Shown in pieces: positions 31,736 through 41,951 of a stretch of 64,000 bases of DNA. Made by a program: the position numbers and the translations under genes. Each line of letters begins with the position of its first letter. Positions within the stretch are counted from its first letter, which is position 1. A model generated the notes under the pieces. It searched no databases. It saw nothing but the letters and a program-made list of their open reading frames with translations, and was not told where the DNA came from. Where the stretch lies: assembly GCF_000226095.1 (NCBI RefSeq), contig NC_016473.1, positions 1,736,001 through 1,800,000 on the forward strand, read 5' to 3'. Origin of the DNA: Thermothelomyces thermophilus ATCC 42464. Its lineage: Eukaryota > Ascomycota > Sordariomycetes > Sordariales > Chaetomiaceae.

Positions 31736-34378
31736 ATGCCCCAGCTGCCACGCGAAAATGCGCGCCTCTGGTTCTTCCTCTTCCTCGTCCTGGTGACGCT
31801 CATGTCACGAAATGACGCTCCCGGCCTGATCGCAGCTCCCTTCTTCGGCGCGCCCCGCCTCGGCCGCCTATGGGCCGCCCACAGCATCTTGAACAGCACC
31901 GAGTGGGGCGACTTCTCTCCGGGGGCAGCAAAGGATGGTGCTCCCCCGTGGGAGGCACCGCGCTATCTCAACTTGACGGGATTCCGGGAGACGGACGGCT
32001 ATGTGTGGGGTGATCTCGACTACTTCAAGGATCGGTGCCGGCAATGGAGTCGCCATGCCTATCCGCCGCCGAAAGGGGCTGGCGATTGGGCGCACGGTCA
32101 TGTGTGGAAGACTTGGCAGAACGCCACGGGCACCGTGCAGGGCAAATGGGTGCGGAGGCCGGGCTCGGTGACCAAGCACGCGAGGAGCTATAACCTGAGC
32201 GCGATAGCGCCGGGGGTACACTGGGTTGACGACGATGATGCGTGGGGCTGGAACGTGACCGGCTCGCATGGGACCATCCTGTTGCGGCTGTCAGAAGATG
32301 CCAGCGACCCCGTGTATGAGGAGAAAGAAGGCGACGACAAACGGCGGTCCTCAGGGCGCATGGCGCGATCGATCTCGGTCGAGGCCACAATCCAAGACGA
32401 AGACCACTCGGCGTCCAGCTTTGTCGTGAAGCTCTACGGTGTTCACTGGCCGAGACAGGGATCGATCCTCCTCACCACGACAACCGAGAAGTTTTCTGGC
32501 ATTTTCGGTCTGCCTCACCTCGCCCCCAGCCCAGAGTTCTATCGCTCGGGCCAGATGTTGCTGAACCGAACAGTGGGTGAGGTCTTGAGCAGGAAAGAGC
32601 AAAGCAGGTTCGCCGACGCGAGCAACCCATGGACGCCCTTGGTTGAGGAGGAAGTCTCTGTTCCAGTGCCGCGCTGCGAGTACGTCATGTACCTGCAGCT
32701 ACACCCACTCGACCCTCGCTTCATAGGAAAGGACGGGGTTGACAACAAGTTCGTCCCTCTGATAGACCAGATGGAGAGAGAGCTTCGGTTCCCAACCGGA
32801 GCACCCTCGAGAGGCAAGGCGGAGTTGCGTATGTCGCTCGTCGCCTGGTCTCCGGACTGCGGGTATTACCTCGAGTCCAAGGGCCCGCCGCTCTTTCCGT
32901 CGGTGGAGGGAAACCACCTGGTTGGGGTAAAGTCAGAGGTGCTGCTTTCACGGACGAAATCCTGGATGTTCGCGTTCGCTGCTGTTTTGATGGCGCAGCT
33001 GTGGCTGTTGAAGGTGCAGATGAGGGAGTCCAACACGCCCTCTACCCTGGCGCGTATCAGCTTCCACACGGTGGCCGTGATGCTCCTGGCAGATGGGCTA
33101 ATCTTTGCGTGCTCGACAACCTGGAGCCTCTCCGCGTCCAACACGTTCCTCCCCTCGCTCATACTCACCTTTGCCGCCTTCATGTCCATGACACTTGGGG
33201 CAGGGTTCTTGTCCGAGATATACAAGCACCAAGAACCAGAACGCAGGCGCGAGCAGGCCCGAGCCGCTGATACCGCCAGCCCGCGAACAACCCCAGCCGC
33301 CCCGGCGTCGACCACCGCAACAACCCCGGGCACCGTCCCCCCTCCGGCGCCCAACACCGCAACCCGGCCTCCGTCGCCGCCCATCATCATCCCTTCCGAC
33401 CAAGACATCGACGCGGAAATAGCCGAGAACACAGCCAGGGGCGCCGCTGCACTCCCCACCCCGGCCACTGCTACAACCACAGCGGCCGGCCCGTTCCAAG
33501 CCCCGGATGTAGGCACCTTCGCCTCGATAACAGGCGTCTTCGTTCTCGTGGGAATCGCCATCCTCCTCCTCATAGCCGTGTCCCTCTCCTGGCCGCCCCG
33601 TGCCCGCTCGCTCTTCTTCCACTTCCTCGCCTTTGCCTACCTGTCCCTCTGGATCCCGCAGATCCGGCGCAACGTCTGGCGCAACAGCCGTCGGGCCTTT
33701 TCCTGGCGGTTCATTGTCGGTCAGTCGGTCCTGCGGCTGGCGCCGTTTGCGTATTTTTACCTGAGGGAGGACAACATCCTGTTCGTGGAGACAGACGTGA
33801 CGGCGTTTCTGGTGCTGGTCGGGTGGGTGTGGTGCCAGCTCGTGGCGCTGGCCGTGCAGGACGTGCTGGGGCCGAGGTTCGGGCTGCCGAAGAGCTGGAT
33901 GCCCGAAGTCTGGGAGTATCACCCGGTGCTGAGGGAGAGTGATGTGGAGGCGGGAGGCTTGCCGATCGGGTTGGTCGCTTCATTGTCATCGCCGTACGGT
34001 GGTGAAGAAGGGGACGGGAGCGGGAGCGCGGCGGGTTCGCCCGTTGTCACGACGGCGGGGAGGACGAGGAGCTGGTCTGCCGGATCGTCGTCGGGCGAGG
34101 TTGGGGCGCAGAGGAGGGAGAGGGCCAAGGAGCTGGAGAGGCATGGTATGATGCTGAGGGAGATTGATTGCGCGATTTGCACCGAGGTGTTGGAGGTGCC
34201 TGTTGTGCGAGCCAATGCGAGGGATCCGTCGGCGGCAGGCGGTCTGTCCGGGGTCCTCGCGAGACGGGCGTACATGGTCACGCCGTGTCGGCATATCTTC
34301 CATACCAAGTGTCTGGAGGGTTGGTTCCGGTACAAGCTGCAGTGCCCGATCTGTCGGGAGGAGCTGCCACCACTCTGA
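31736..34378 (+). CDS. dscA: multi-pass RING E3 ubiquitin ligase, TUL1/DscA
   Basis: Core ligase of the Golgi/endosome Dsc complex, which in Aspergillus and fission yeast drives SREBP cleavage and degrades misfolded membrane proteins. Single exon, 880 aa. There is an N-terminal signal anchor (LWFFLFLVLVTLMS) and then a lumenal domain of about 380 residues with N-glycosylation sites and the conserved YVWGDLDYF region. About seven membrane helices follow (from SWMFAFAAVLMAQLW to VTAFLVLVGWVWCQLVALAV), interrupted by a Pro/Thr/Ala-rich loop near residues 505-590. The C-terminal RING-H2 has CAIC, then CRHIFHTKC and CPIC, ending ELPPL. The start is the first Met of the frame. Confidence 0.95.
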   Translation: MPQLPRENARLWFFLFLVLVTLMSRNDAPGLIAAPFFGAPRLGRLWAAHSILNSTEWGDFSPGAAKDGAPPWEAPRYLNLTGFRETDGYVWGDLDYFKDRCRQWSRHAYPPPKGAGDWAHGHVWKTWQNATGTVQGKWVRRPGSVTKHARSYNLSAIAPGVHWVDDDDAWGWNVTGSHGTILLRLSEDASDPVYEEKEGDDKRRSSGRMARSISVEATIQDEDHSASSFVVKLYGVHWPRQGSILLTTTTEKFSGIFGLPHLAPSPEFYRSGQMLLNRTVGEVLSRKEQSRFADASNPWTPLVEEEVSVPVPRCEYVMYLQLHPLDPRFIGKDGVDNKFVPLIDQMERELRFPTGAPSRGKAELRMSLVAWSPDCGYYLESKGPPLFPSVEGNHLVGVKSEVLLSRTKSWMFAFAAVLMAQLWLLKVQMRESNTPSTLARISFHTVAVMLLADGLIFACSTTWSLSASNTFLPSLILTFAAFMSMTLGAGFLSEIYKHQEPERRREQARAADTASPRTTPAAPASTTATTPGTVPPPAPNTATRPPSPPIIIPSDQDIDAEIAENTARGAAALPTPATATTTAAGPFQAPDVGTFASITGVFVLVGIAILLLIAVSLSWPPRARSLFFHFLAFAYLSLWIPQIRRNVWRNSRRAFSWRFIVGQSVLRLAPFAYFYLREDNILFVETDVTAFLVLVGWVWCQLVALAVQDVLGPRFGLPKSWMPEVWEYHPVLRESDVEAGGLPIGLVASLSSPYGGEEGDGSGSAAGSPVVTTAGRTRSWSAGSSSGEVGAQRRERAKELERHGMMLREIDCAICTEVLEVPVVRANARDPSAAGGLSGVLARRAYMVTPCRHIFHTKCLEGWFRYKLQCPICREELPPL

Positions 34379-35786
34379 AGTGCGTGAGGGCTAGCTGAGT
34401 GTCGATCCGGATAGGGGGATGTTTGGCACGGCGGGAATGGAGCACAAGTAGTCCCTGAACTAGTCTAGTAATATATATATGTAATGTTGTGTACACTCAT
34501 TGTCAGAGAGCGAGTCTACAATGCGGTCACGGAGCCTTGCTTTCTCGGCGGCCGCTAATCCACCCAGCGCCGGTGGTCCACCAAGGCCACTAGAACCCTT
34601 TAAAGCCGTTAGATAGGTATGCGGCATGTACAGTAACTGCAAGTCAACATAGGTGCATGTCCAGGGCCAGATTTGTCGGAACTTTGGCCTCAGCTCAGGT
34701 ACTCTCGCTTCTCTGCAATCGCTTTGTGTGAGTGTGGAAGATTTTTTTTTTTTTTTTTTTGGTTTTTTTTGGGGGGGGGGGGGGACCAGGGGGCACCTTA
34801 TTCGGAAACGGCGACCATCTGATGTCGAGAGGCTCAACGCATACGCTAGAATCGGGCAATCCGAAGAAGCTCGCCGGGTTGATGCAAGTTGTGGGCTCCA
34901 ACCGCACCCGGACTCGGGCCTCGGTGGAATGAAATCGAACCTCAGGACCAAGATCGCGCCCCACAACCGCGCGAAGAGGACTTCTCGAGATCGGCTTTCG
35001 GCTAGCCATAGATTGAGAATGGGGTTGCAGCGGCCGAGCCCGAGAGGACCCTGAATGTTTGTTGCTCCGAATGATCTTCATCACGAGCATCCCGTGTGAC
35101 TCCATTGTCCCGAAGAATGTGTCTACTCCTCGACACAACGCTGGCGATTTCCTCTGTATTTTTGCTATTCCAACAACCCCGCCCCAAATCTTAGATGTGC
35201 AAGTATTTCCAGCTATCAGTAACCCAAAAGGTGACCGCGTGTTTCTCCCAATTGAGCGAAGCAATGATCGGTTGTCACGGCACGATGGCGGGAAGGCGTC
35301 GCAGCACGCCGTGATCGAGGATGCAGTTCGCCGTCTTCAAACCGTCCCGTGCCCCGCTACCCCGCCACCCCGCCATCCAACATCCTGCCCTGCCTTGTCG
35401 ATCATGCCGTCAGTGGCGCGGCGGTCCCTGGAAACCTTGAAACTTGGGCCCAACGGCGACCTATCAGAGGGCCCAAAATGCGCGACTACTGTGTAAATTT
35501 ACTTCGCACGGTTTACTCTTGGAGGGGCACGGCAGCGGGGCACCTGGATGTTGGTTTCGCATCCCTCTCCTTCACAGGCACGGCCAAGGGAAGGTTTCAA
35601 AGGGGGACCTGAAGGGGTAAGCGCGCTATTTATTTGCCCGAGCACAACTCCCAAAGTCAATTGGGGCACCTCCTCTGTCTTTTTTGCCATATTTGCACCC
35701 CACGAGCTCAACGGGTGGACGATCGCAGACCAATTCCAAGTCCTCTGTCTCTATCTCGAGTGAACGATAATACACCAATCGTCACC
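34379..35786. other. intergenic, dscA 3' side and HAD phosphatase promoter
   Basis: 1.4 kb with no supported gene. It contains the compound T19-GG-T8-G14 tract (34742-34784). A tRNA-like T-loop match on the minus strand near 34945 has no complementary stem. Confidence 0.5.
34742..34784. repeat. compound T19-GG-T8-G14 tract
   Basis: Homopolymer compound; read on the minus strand it is C14, A8, CC, A19. It resembles the C-then-A tracts at 21081-21154 and 53840-53868. Confidence 0.95.
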
Positions 35787-36613
35787 ATGTCCAAGGTACG
35801 TAATAAAAACAGCACCACATCCCTTGCCTCTAGCTCGCTGACACCTTTTCTTTCTTTCTTTCTTTCTTTTTTTGCCTTCAGATTAACACCATCTTGCTCG
35901 ACTGCGACAACACCCTCGTGCTGTCCGAAGAGCTCGCCTTCGAGGGCTGCGCCGAACTGATCAACGAGATCGCCGCCGCCAAGAATGTGCCTCTCGAGAA
36001 GCCCTTCACGGGCGAGTCGCTCATCGTCGAGTTCGTCGGCCAGAACTTCCGCGGCATGCTGTTGTCGCTGCAGAAGCGCTACGGCTTCCCCCTGACCGAC
36101 GCCGAGCTCGAGGACTACGTGCGCCGCGAAGAGGACGTCGTCATCGCCAAGCTCAAGGAGAAGCTCGTGTCGTGCCCGGGCGTCGACGACGTGCTCGCCA
36201 AGCTGGCCGCCTCGGGCGAGTACAAGCTCGCCGTCGTCAGCAGCTCCGCCCTCCGCCGCGTCCAGGCCAGCGTCGACAAGGTCGGCCAGTCCAAGTACTT
36301 TGGCGGCGACATCTTCTCGGCCGCCACGAGCCTGCCCAAGCCCACGAGCAAGCCCGACCCGGCCATCTACCTGCACGCGATGGAGAAGCTCGGCAAGAAG
36401 GCCGACGAGTGCGTCGCCGTCGAGGACAGCAAGAGCGGCACCCTCAGCGGCACCCGCGCCGGCATCAAGGTCATCGGCTACGTCGGGCCGTACAAGGAGG
36501 CAGAGAGGGAGAAGATGGTCAAGGTTCTGACCGAGGCCGGCGCCGTCATCATCATGCACGACTGGAGCGAGTTCGAGGACTGCTTGGCCAAGGTTCAGCG
36601 TGGCGAGGTCTAA
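35787..36613 (+). CDS. HAD-superfamily phosphatase (beta-PGM-like class)
   Basis: Probable small-molecule phosphatase or phosphomutase. Exons 35787-35795 (Met-Ser-Lys only) and 35882-36613 give 246 aa. Motif I is LLDCDNTLV with nucleophile and acid/base Asp at 10 and 12, motif II is VVSSS, and motifs III/IV are KPTSKPDP and VAVEDSKSG. A helical cap (about residues 20-95) marks it as cap type I. The substrate cannot be read from sequence; fungal relatives are annotated simply as HAD hydrolases. The 86-bp intron carries a TTTC repeat as its pyrimidine tract. The codon choice in exon 2 is strongly C-ending, suggesting good expression. Converges on RIT1 with 168 bp between stops. Confidence 0.88.
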
Positions 36614-36781
36614 CGGACGGGAACCCATGATTCTCAGGCACTGACTGGGTGGTTGGCAATCTCTGGCAGGCGTTGGGTTTTGTTTGTTGCATGATAGACA
36701 TAGCGAAGAGTTGGGTACCTTGTTCTTTTTTTGTTCGTCTTCCTGATCTTGTCGGTCACCTTGAATTTTTATCTACTTCCG

Positions 36782-38518
36782 TCAATCCATCAGGAAACTG
36801 TTTACACTCTGCAGCGTTGCTCTGTTGGGGTTGGCCTCCGGGAATGCGGTGACGATGTGCCCCAGCCTCACCCGGATGCCAGCCTTGTTGAACGACACCT
36901 CCGTGCCGTCGTCTTCCCGCACGTTTCCGGCGTCGTCGAAGCACCAGCAGTAGATCGCCAGAGCAACGCCCACCGACAAGTCTTTTCCGGTCTCGCAGAG
37001 CACCACCACTGCCTTCTTTTGGGGTGCATCCTTCCCGACCGGGTCCGGCTCCCTCAGGTACGCCAACACAAACTCACAAACCTGCCCTAGCGCATCCCTC
37101 AACAGCCGGCTCGCCGCCCTGCTCTTCCCGATCCCCACCTCCAGACACCTCTTCCCCTTGACCCATCCTTCCCGCGCCGTCGCCTTCGGGACGAGCCTCA
37201 CTACGCAGGCCTCCTCCCCCACCTCGGCCCCTAACAAGCCGACAAAGAGACCCTTCCCCTTGACCACCTCCTTCAGTACGCCACCTTCCCCCCTTCTCCT
37301 CTCCCGGTCCTCCCTCGCGACCAACTCCCCAATCAAGTCCGGGAGTTCCCCCTCCCCGGCGGCAAGCAGATCCTCCTTCCAGCGCCAAAAGATCCCCGCC
37401 GTCAACCCGAGCGCCCAATTCTCCGTGTCATCCCCGGCGCCCTGGATGTACCCCCCGGCCTCGGCGGCCTCGGTGCCGGTGCCGACGACGCGCCTGGAAG
37501 CGGTGCAGCAGACGACCGGGTGGAAGCCGGCGAGGTCGCCGTCGCCGTCGCCGTCGCCGTCGCGGCGCCGGTGGGCCGCGCCCAGGGGCCCGTCGGCAAG
37601 GACCGACAGGTCGTCCTCCTGGGTGACCCAGAAGGGGCGGAGGGGCCGGCCGCCGAGCTGGGCGCGCAGGGGCGCGAGGTCGAGCTGCAGGGAGAGGAAG
37701 GACGAGACGAAGGCGGGGAGCAGGGCGGCGATCTGGGAGGCCTCCGAGGCGGAGACCGCGTTGGGCGGCGTGTAGAGCTCGTGCGAGTCCGCCAGGGAGG
37801 GGAAGAGGGCGCGGTTGAGGACGGCGCACCAGGTGGGCACGGTCTTGCTGAGCGCGTCGGGCATACCTGGGCGTTGCCGTCAGCGAATAGGCCTGGTTTA
37901 AAGAAGAGGGGGCATTCATTAATGGCGAGGGGTCAAGGATAGAAAACAATGGGAGGTCTTGGGTTTGTAAAAGGGGGGGAGAGGGGAGGGGCGAGGGGCT
38001 GCTGCACGTTTGCCTCGGCGGGTCGAATCGACTATGATGATGCTGCAGGGGCTTATCAGCTATTGTCATTCAGAGTATTGTGTCGTGAAGGCTAACATGA
38101 CGTAAATAAAGGAGCCAAGGGTCGCGGCCAACGACAAGGACGAGACAAAGCAAAGCAAAGCAGAGCAAAGCAAAGCAAAGCAAACCTACCCATTATTTTC
38201 CCCAATCAACGGCAGCAAATGCAAGTTCAGCCTCCTCAGGCTGAACTTCCACTGCCCCGTATGGCCATCGGTGCTCTTAAAGTACGCGGACCCGGCCTTG
38301 CGCGCAGGGTCAATATACCAACTGCCGCATCGCTCATTCGCAATCAACGGCAGTCTCAGCGCATCCGCGACCTGTTCGACAAAAGCGGCATCCTGGCTTA
38401 TCGACCGTAACCGGTTCGTAATGGACAAGTTGGACCGCTTGAGATCGCCTAGGATGCGTGACAGGTTGTGGTGAACTGGCTCGGGGAAGATGACCTGATC
38501 CAGGGTTGGGGCAGGCAT
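36782..38518 (-). CDS. RIT1: initiator tRNA 2'-O-ribosyl phosphate transferase
   Basis: Adds a phosphoribosyl group to A64 of initiator tRNA-Met, keeping it out of elongation. Exons 38518-38190, 38042-38008 and 37866-36782 give 482 aa. Family signatures are SIWNRLRSI-like SITNRLRSI, WYIDPA, KSTDGHTGQWKFSLRRLNLHLLPLI in exon 1, VDSTRRGKR in the 35-nt middle exon, and MPDALSKTVPTWCAVLNRALFP at the start of exon 3. The C-terminal domain has the phosphatase-like VVLCETGKDLSVGVALAI. Low-complexity Asp-Gly and Glu/Arg-rich inserts lie in the middle. Without the tiny middle exon the conserved core is broken, so this join is well supported. Confidence 0.94.
38141..38185. repeat. CAAAG pentanucleotide repeat in RIT1 intron
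   Basis: About eight tandem CAAAG units with one imperfect unit (AGAGC), lying within the first RIT1 intron next to its donor site. Confidence 0.9.
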
Positions 38519-41500
38519 CTTGGCGGTTGGTCAAAGGGTTCCATAGCGTAGTGTATATGGCTGGGTTGTGTTGTGAGTCTGAGAGCGTGGGCGATTCACC
38601 GAACCCCTCGTTGTCGGCAGATGCAAAAGTGGGGGCACATTGGTTGACCCAGGGAGCCCACAGCTGGGGAAGCCCAATTGACGCGCAGCCCTGGCCCGGC
38701 CCGGCGGTCGAGGATCGCGCCAACCTTATTCCCCCCATTTAGATCCTCGCAGGGCAGCGCTCCGTATGGATAAGCTACACACAGTACATAGGTCCTGTAC
38801 ACTACATACATACACTACTTCGTACCTTGGAAAGCCAGAAGCAGCAAAAACCATCAGCGTCTGATATAAAACACTTTCAACTCTGGAGCATGATTAGGGC
38901 CCTCTTCTGCCATGCCGTCTTGAATGGACGAAGCCAGTTCAATTTGATGCCAAGGGAGCCACGAAGCGCTACACCACGTTCGGACCTCATCCGACTGGCT
39001 GTTCGGGCTTGGTCCTCGGTCGTACTATGTAGAATAGGTTGCACTGGACTTCACCGTCGACCGGCCTTGCAACCTATTGGGTTACGGGGCTCTTTAGCAG
39101 CGGCTCAGCCGTTTCTCAGCGACTAGAACTCGAGGGTGTCCTTTCAGAGTGAGCATGAAGCAGTCTTCCAAGGAGCTTGCCCGTCTTGGACGATCGAGTC
39201 ACATTGTGCGATAGCCATGGCACAAGAAACAAGCTCCCTCGAATCTTCCGAAGCGGGACCGAAGCGCGTCCAGTATGTACACTATGTAATCCGTACATAC
39301 ATACTGCAGTACATATGTATGTATGTACAGTACATACACTACGGAGTACAGCAACCCTGCACCAAGCAGCACAGCCCAACCCCACTAACGAACGACAAAC
39401 AGCATGACCCGATCGGGAGGTTCTTACGGGCTTGGCGTCCGTCTATGACCAGACCTCCATCAAGATTCTTCGTTCGCAGATCATGTAAAAGCCGGGGAGG
39501 CTTCGCGCAGCGCCACCGGCGTTCTTGGGCGAACGGTTTCCCCCAGAGACGCGCCGGAAGCGTTGTGCACAGGCCACTGTAATGGAAGGCTTGGTTGGCT
39601 TTAACAAGAGTTCCACTGCCGCTCGTCAACGTGTCGATAGTAATTGGACGAAGTCGGCGCATCGTGTACTGTACTTTGTGTTAGACGTTGTTCCTTGTCG
39701 TGTGCCCCAAGACCGTCCAGCCGCCGGCTCACCGCCTCTCGCTTCGCCAAGGTCGACGCGGGGTTCGACAATGCCACCCCCATCTTGGATTTGTGGCGCA
39801 GTGCGTTTCCGGCTGCTGGGGATCGACTGTGACAAAGAGCCACACCTCCATTCTGCAGAACGTTTGCGAGTTTCAACAGTTTTTCCAGGTGTTTCGTTGA
39901 GCTCAAACCTAATGGTTAGGTCGGAGAGCTCGCAGCTTGCTGCCTGCCTGAGCCGCGAATTCCACCTCTTGCGTAGAACTGCCGGCAAGCCTCTTTGGGT
40001 AACAACTTTCGAGGGCATTCTCTACGGTGGCATTTTGATTGATTACTCCAGCCAGACCTTCAGTTTTGTGTCTTCTTTCCTTTACCAAAAAAAGGAAAAA
40101 GAAAAAAATGACAAAGAAAAAAAGCAATTCTAAACCATTGTTTCCTTAAACATCGTTAATACTGATCCCATTCTTACCCTTTTTCTCTTCTGCACTTTGT
40201 ATTCCCGGCATCCAGACAACGAGCAAAAAAAAAAGGGTTCAACGTACTGTGGAAGAGCTGCACGCACGCGTCAGGAAGTGAGACGGCGAGGCCGAGTGTG
40301 GAGCGCCAAGAGTGGTTGGCAGGTAGGGCTGATTTGGTGACTGCTGCAGTCATTAACCTCGGAAGCATGCAGGTGATTTCTCTTCCCGGATTCTAGCTAA
40401 ACGCATGTACAGAACAGCACATACCTTAGCGGACTGTGCTCGTAGTGTAGTGCAGTTGCGGGACGCTCTGGCGTCAATCGACTGCGCGGGGACTGGTCGG
40501 GGACCGGACAGGCCAATGACAATACTCGTAAACAATGAGCGAGAGAGAGCACTCGTAGGGCTGAATGCCCCCAGAAAATCATTGGCCGGGCCGTGCGCCT
40601 CTTTGGACCCCGAGAACCGAGCCTCAGGACCAAGCCATCTTTGGCGTTTCTCTCGTGGACTTAGTACTCTGTACAGTAGATACACCTATGCAAACATGCG
40701 CACTGTCGGAAACAGCCTGTGATAGCGTTCCACCATGAGCCTGAAACGGACTTGCTGTTCCAGGTTACCCAGAAAAGCCGGGAACAAGCCTAAGCGAGAT
40801 AGCGGCATGATGTGCAGGGCAGCAAGTAAACCACCAGCAACAGCTTTTGAGACGAGGATAGTCACCAGTGTAGCCAAAGTGATGGTTGATGGCGTTGGAG
40901 ACCCGAAGGAGCGGAAGGTTGGAACGGGTGAGCGGGTAGCGGGTCCAGATCCAGGGATGCACTCTACACTAAGCCCACTGCATGACTCCATGCACGCTTG
41001 TCTAGGAAGGTGCCTTTGAGGACAGTGAGGCCGCTCAGGTGGAAATGACCCGCATGCTGTCCTGATGAACGAGCACCGCCGCATTCCGCGACTTGCGACT
41101 TGCAACCTGGCGAGAGAATCTTGGCAATCAACCGCCACACACACCCTTCCCCAAACCGCCCGTGGCCATATCGCGCGAAGCCACGAAAGCAGGAAACTTC
41201 CGGAGGTAACGTCGACTGTTGTGGCACGCTGTCCAAACCGAAGCACCCAAAGCACAAGTGAGGTGGCCGAATGAGTCGAAGTCCGCGCGCTCCCTAAGGC
41301 TCTTCGCTGTAGCCCTCTGTGCGATTCAATCCCGTCGGCCACAAAAGAAAACAAAGCACTTAATTGGGAGGACGTGGAAGCTCCTTGCAGCTGTGAGGAC
41401 CCTGAGCCCCTCGTTTTCTGAGACCTGCTTCCGAGCATTCAATCTCACCATCTCATCAAAGTGATGGGACCCCTGCGATAAAAAGTTGGCGGAACCCTCG

Positions 41501-41951
41501 ACCTCGCGCATACACTACACCTCGAGTACACTAGCGTAAAGAGTGGGGCACGGTCCGCGACAGGGGACCACTGTCTCGCCGACGGAGACTTCTTTAACCT
41601 CCCCTCTCCATCCGCTGCCAATCCGATCCAGGGCTGTTTGTCTGTCGCAGGCATTCCCTTGTGCGGAACCTTCAACTGCCTCGAACGATTTCCGAGTTGC
41701 CTTGCGGACAGTGGCCAGTCGTCCGCTGCCGTCGCCGACGGCTCTTCACTCCAGTGTAAAAACGCAAGTCCTCCGTGAACGATTTTCTTCGTTTCTCCTA
41801 ACTCAAGGCACGAGGCAACACCAGCTGTACAATTACCCTGCGGGCGACTGGGCATTGTTCGGCGCAGCAAGGCGGTATTCTGTAGCATTGGTTTGTCCAG
41901 CACTCCAGCAACCGCGCTTAGCGCGAGCCATAGCGTCCTAAACGCGCAACC
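38519..41951. other. 3.4-kb gene-poor interval
   Basis: It includes the RIT1 promoter at the left and the zinc-cluster gene promoter at the right. The densest motif cluster is at 39274-39352 with repeated GTATGTA, CAGTACATA and ACTACGGAGTAC units. The longest frame (40686-41438, minus, 250 codons) shows no domain and is overlapped by other frames. Nothing supports a gene. Confidence 0.45.
39274..39352. repeat. GTACATAC / TACGGAGTAC motif cluster
   Basis: A near-continuous series of GTACACTATG, ATCCGTACATACATAC, CAGTACATATGTATGTATGTACAG and ACTACGGAGTAC units. Most are self-complementary around a GTAC or TACGTA core. Confidence 0.75.

Noticed and set aside
34930-34970. tRNA-like T-loop sequence (GGTTCGATTT on the minus strand)
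   Set aside because: The flanking bases do not form a T-stem, and no acceptor or anticodon arm can be found.
36172-36630. Second open frame within the HAD phosphatase gene
   Set aside because: Out-of-frame Arg-rich reading of a GC-rich exon; the real frame has all HAD motifs.
40686-41438. 250-codon minus-strand open frame with a hydrophobic segment
   Set aside because: No domain, overlapping open frames on the other strand, and no plausible neighbouring exons.
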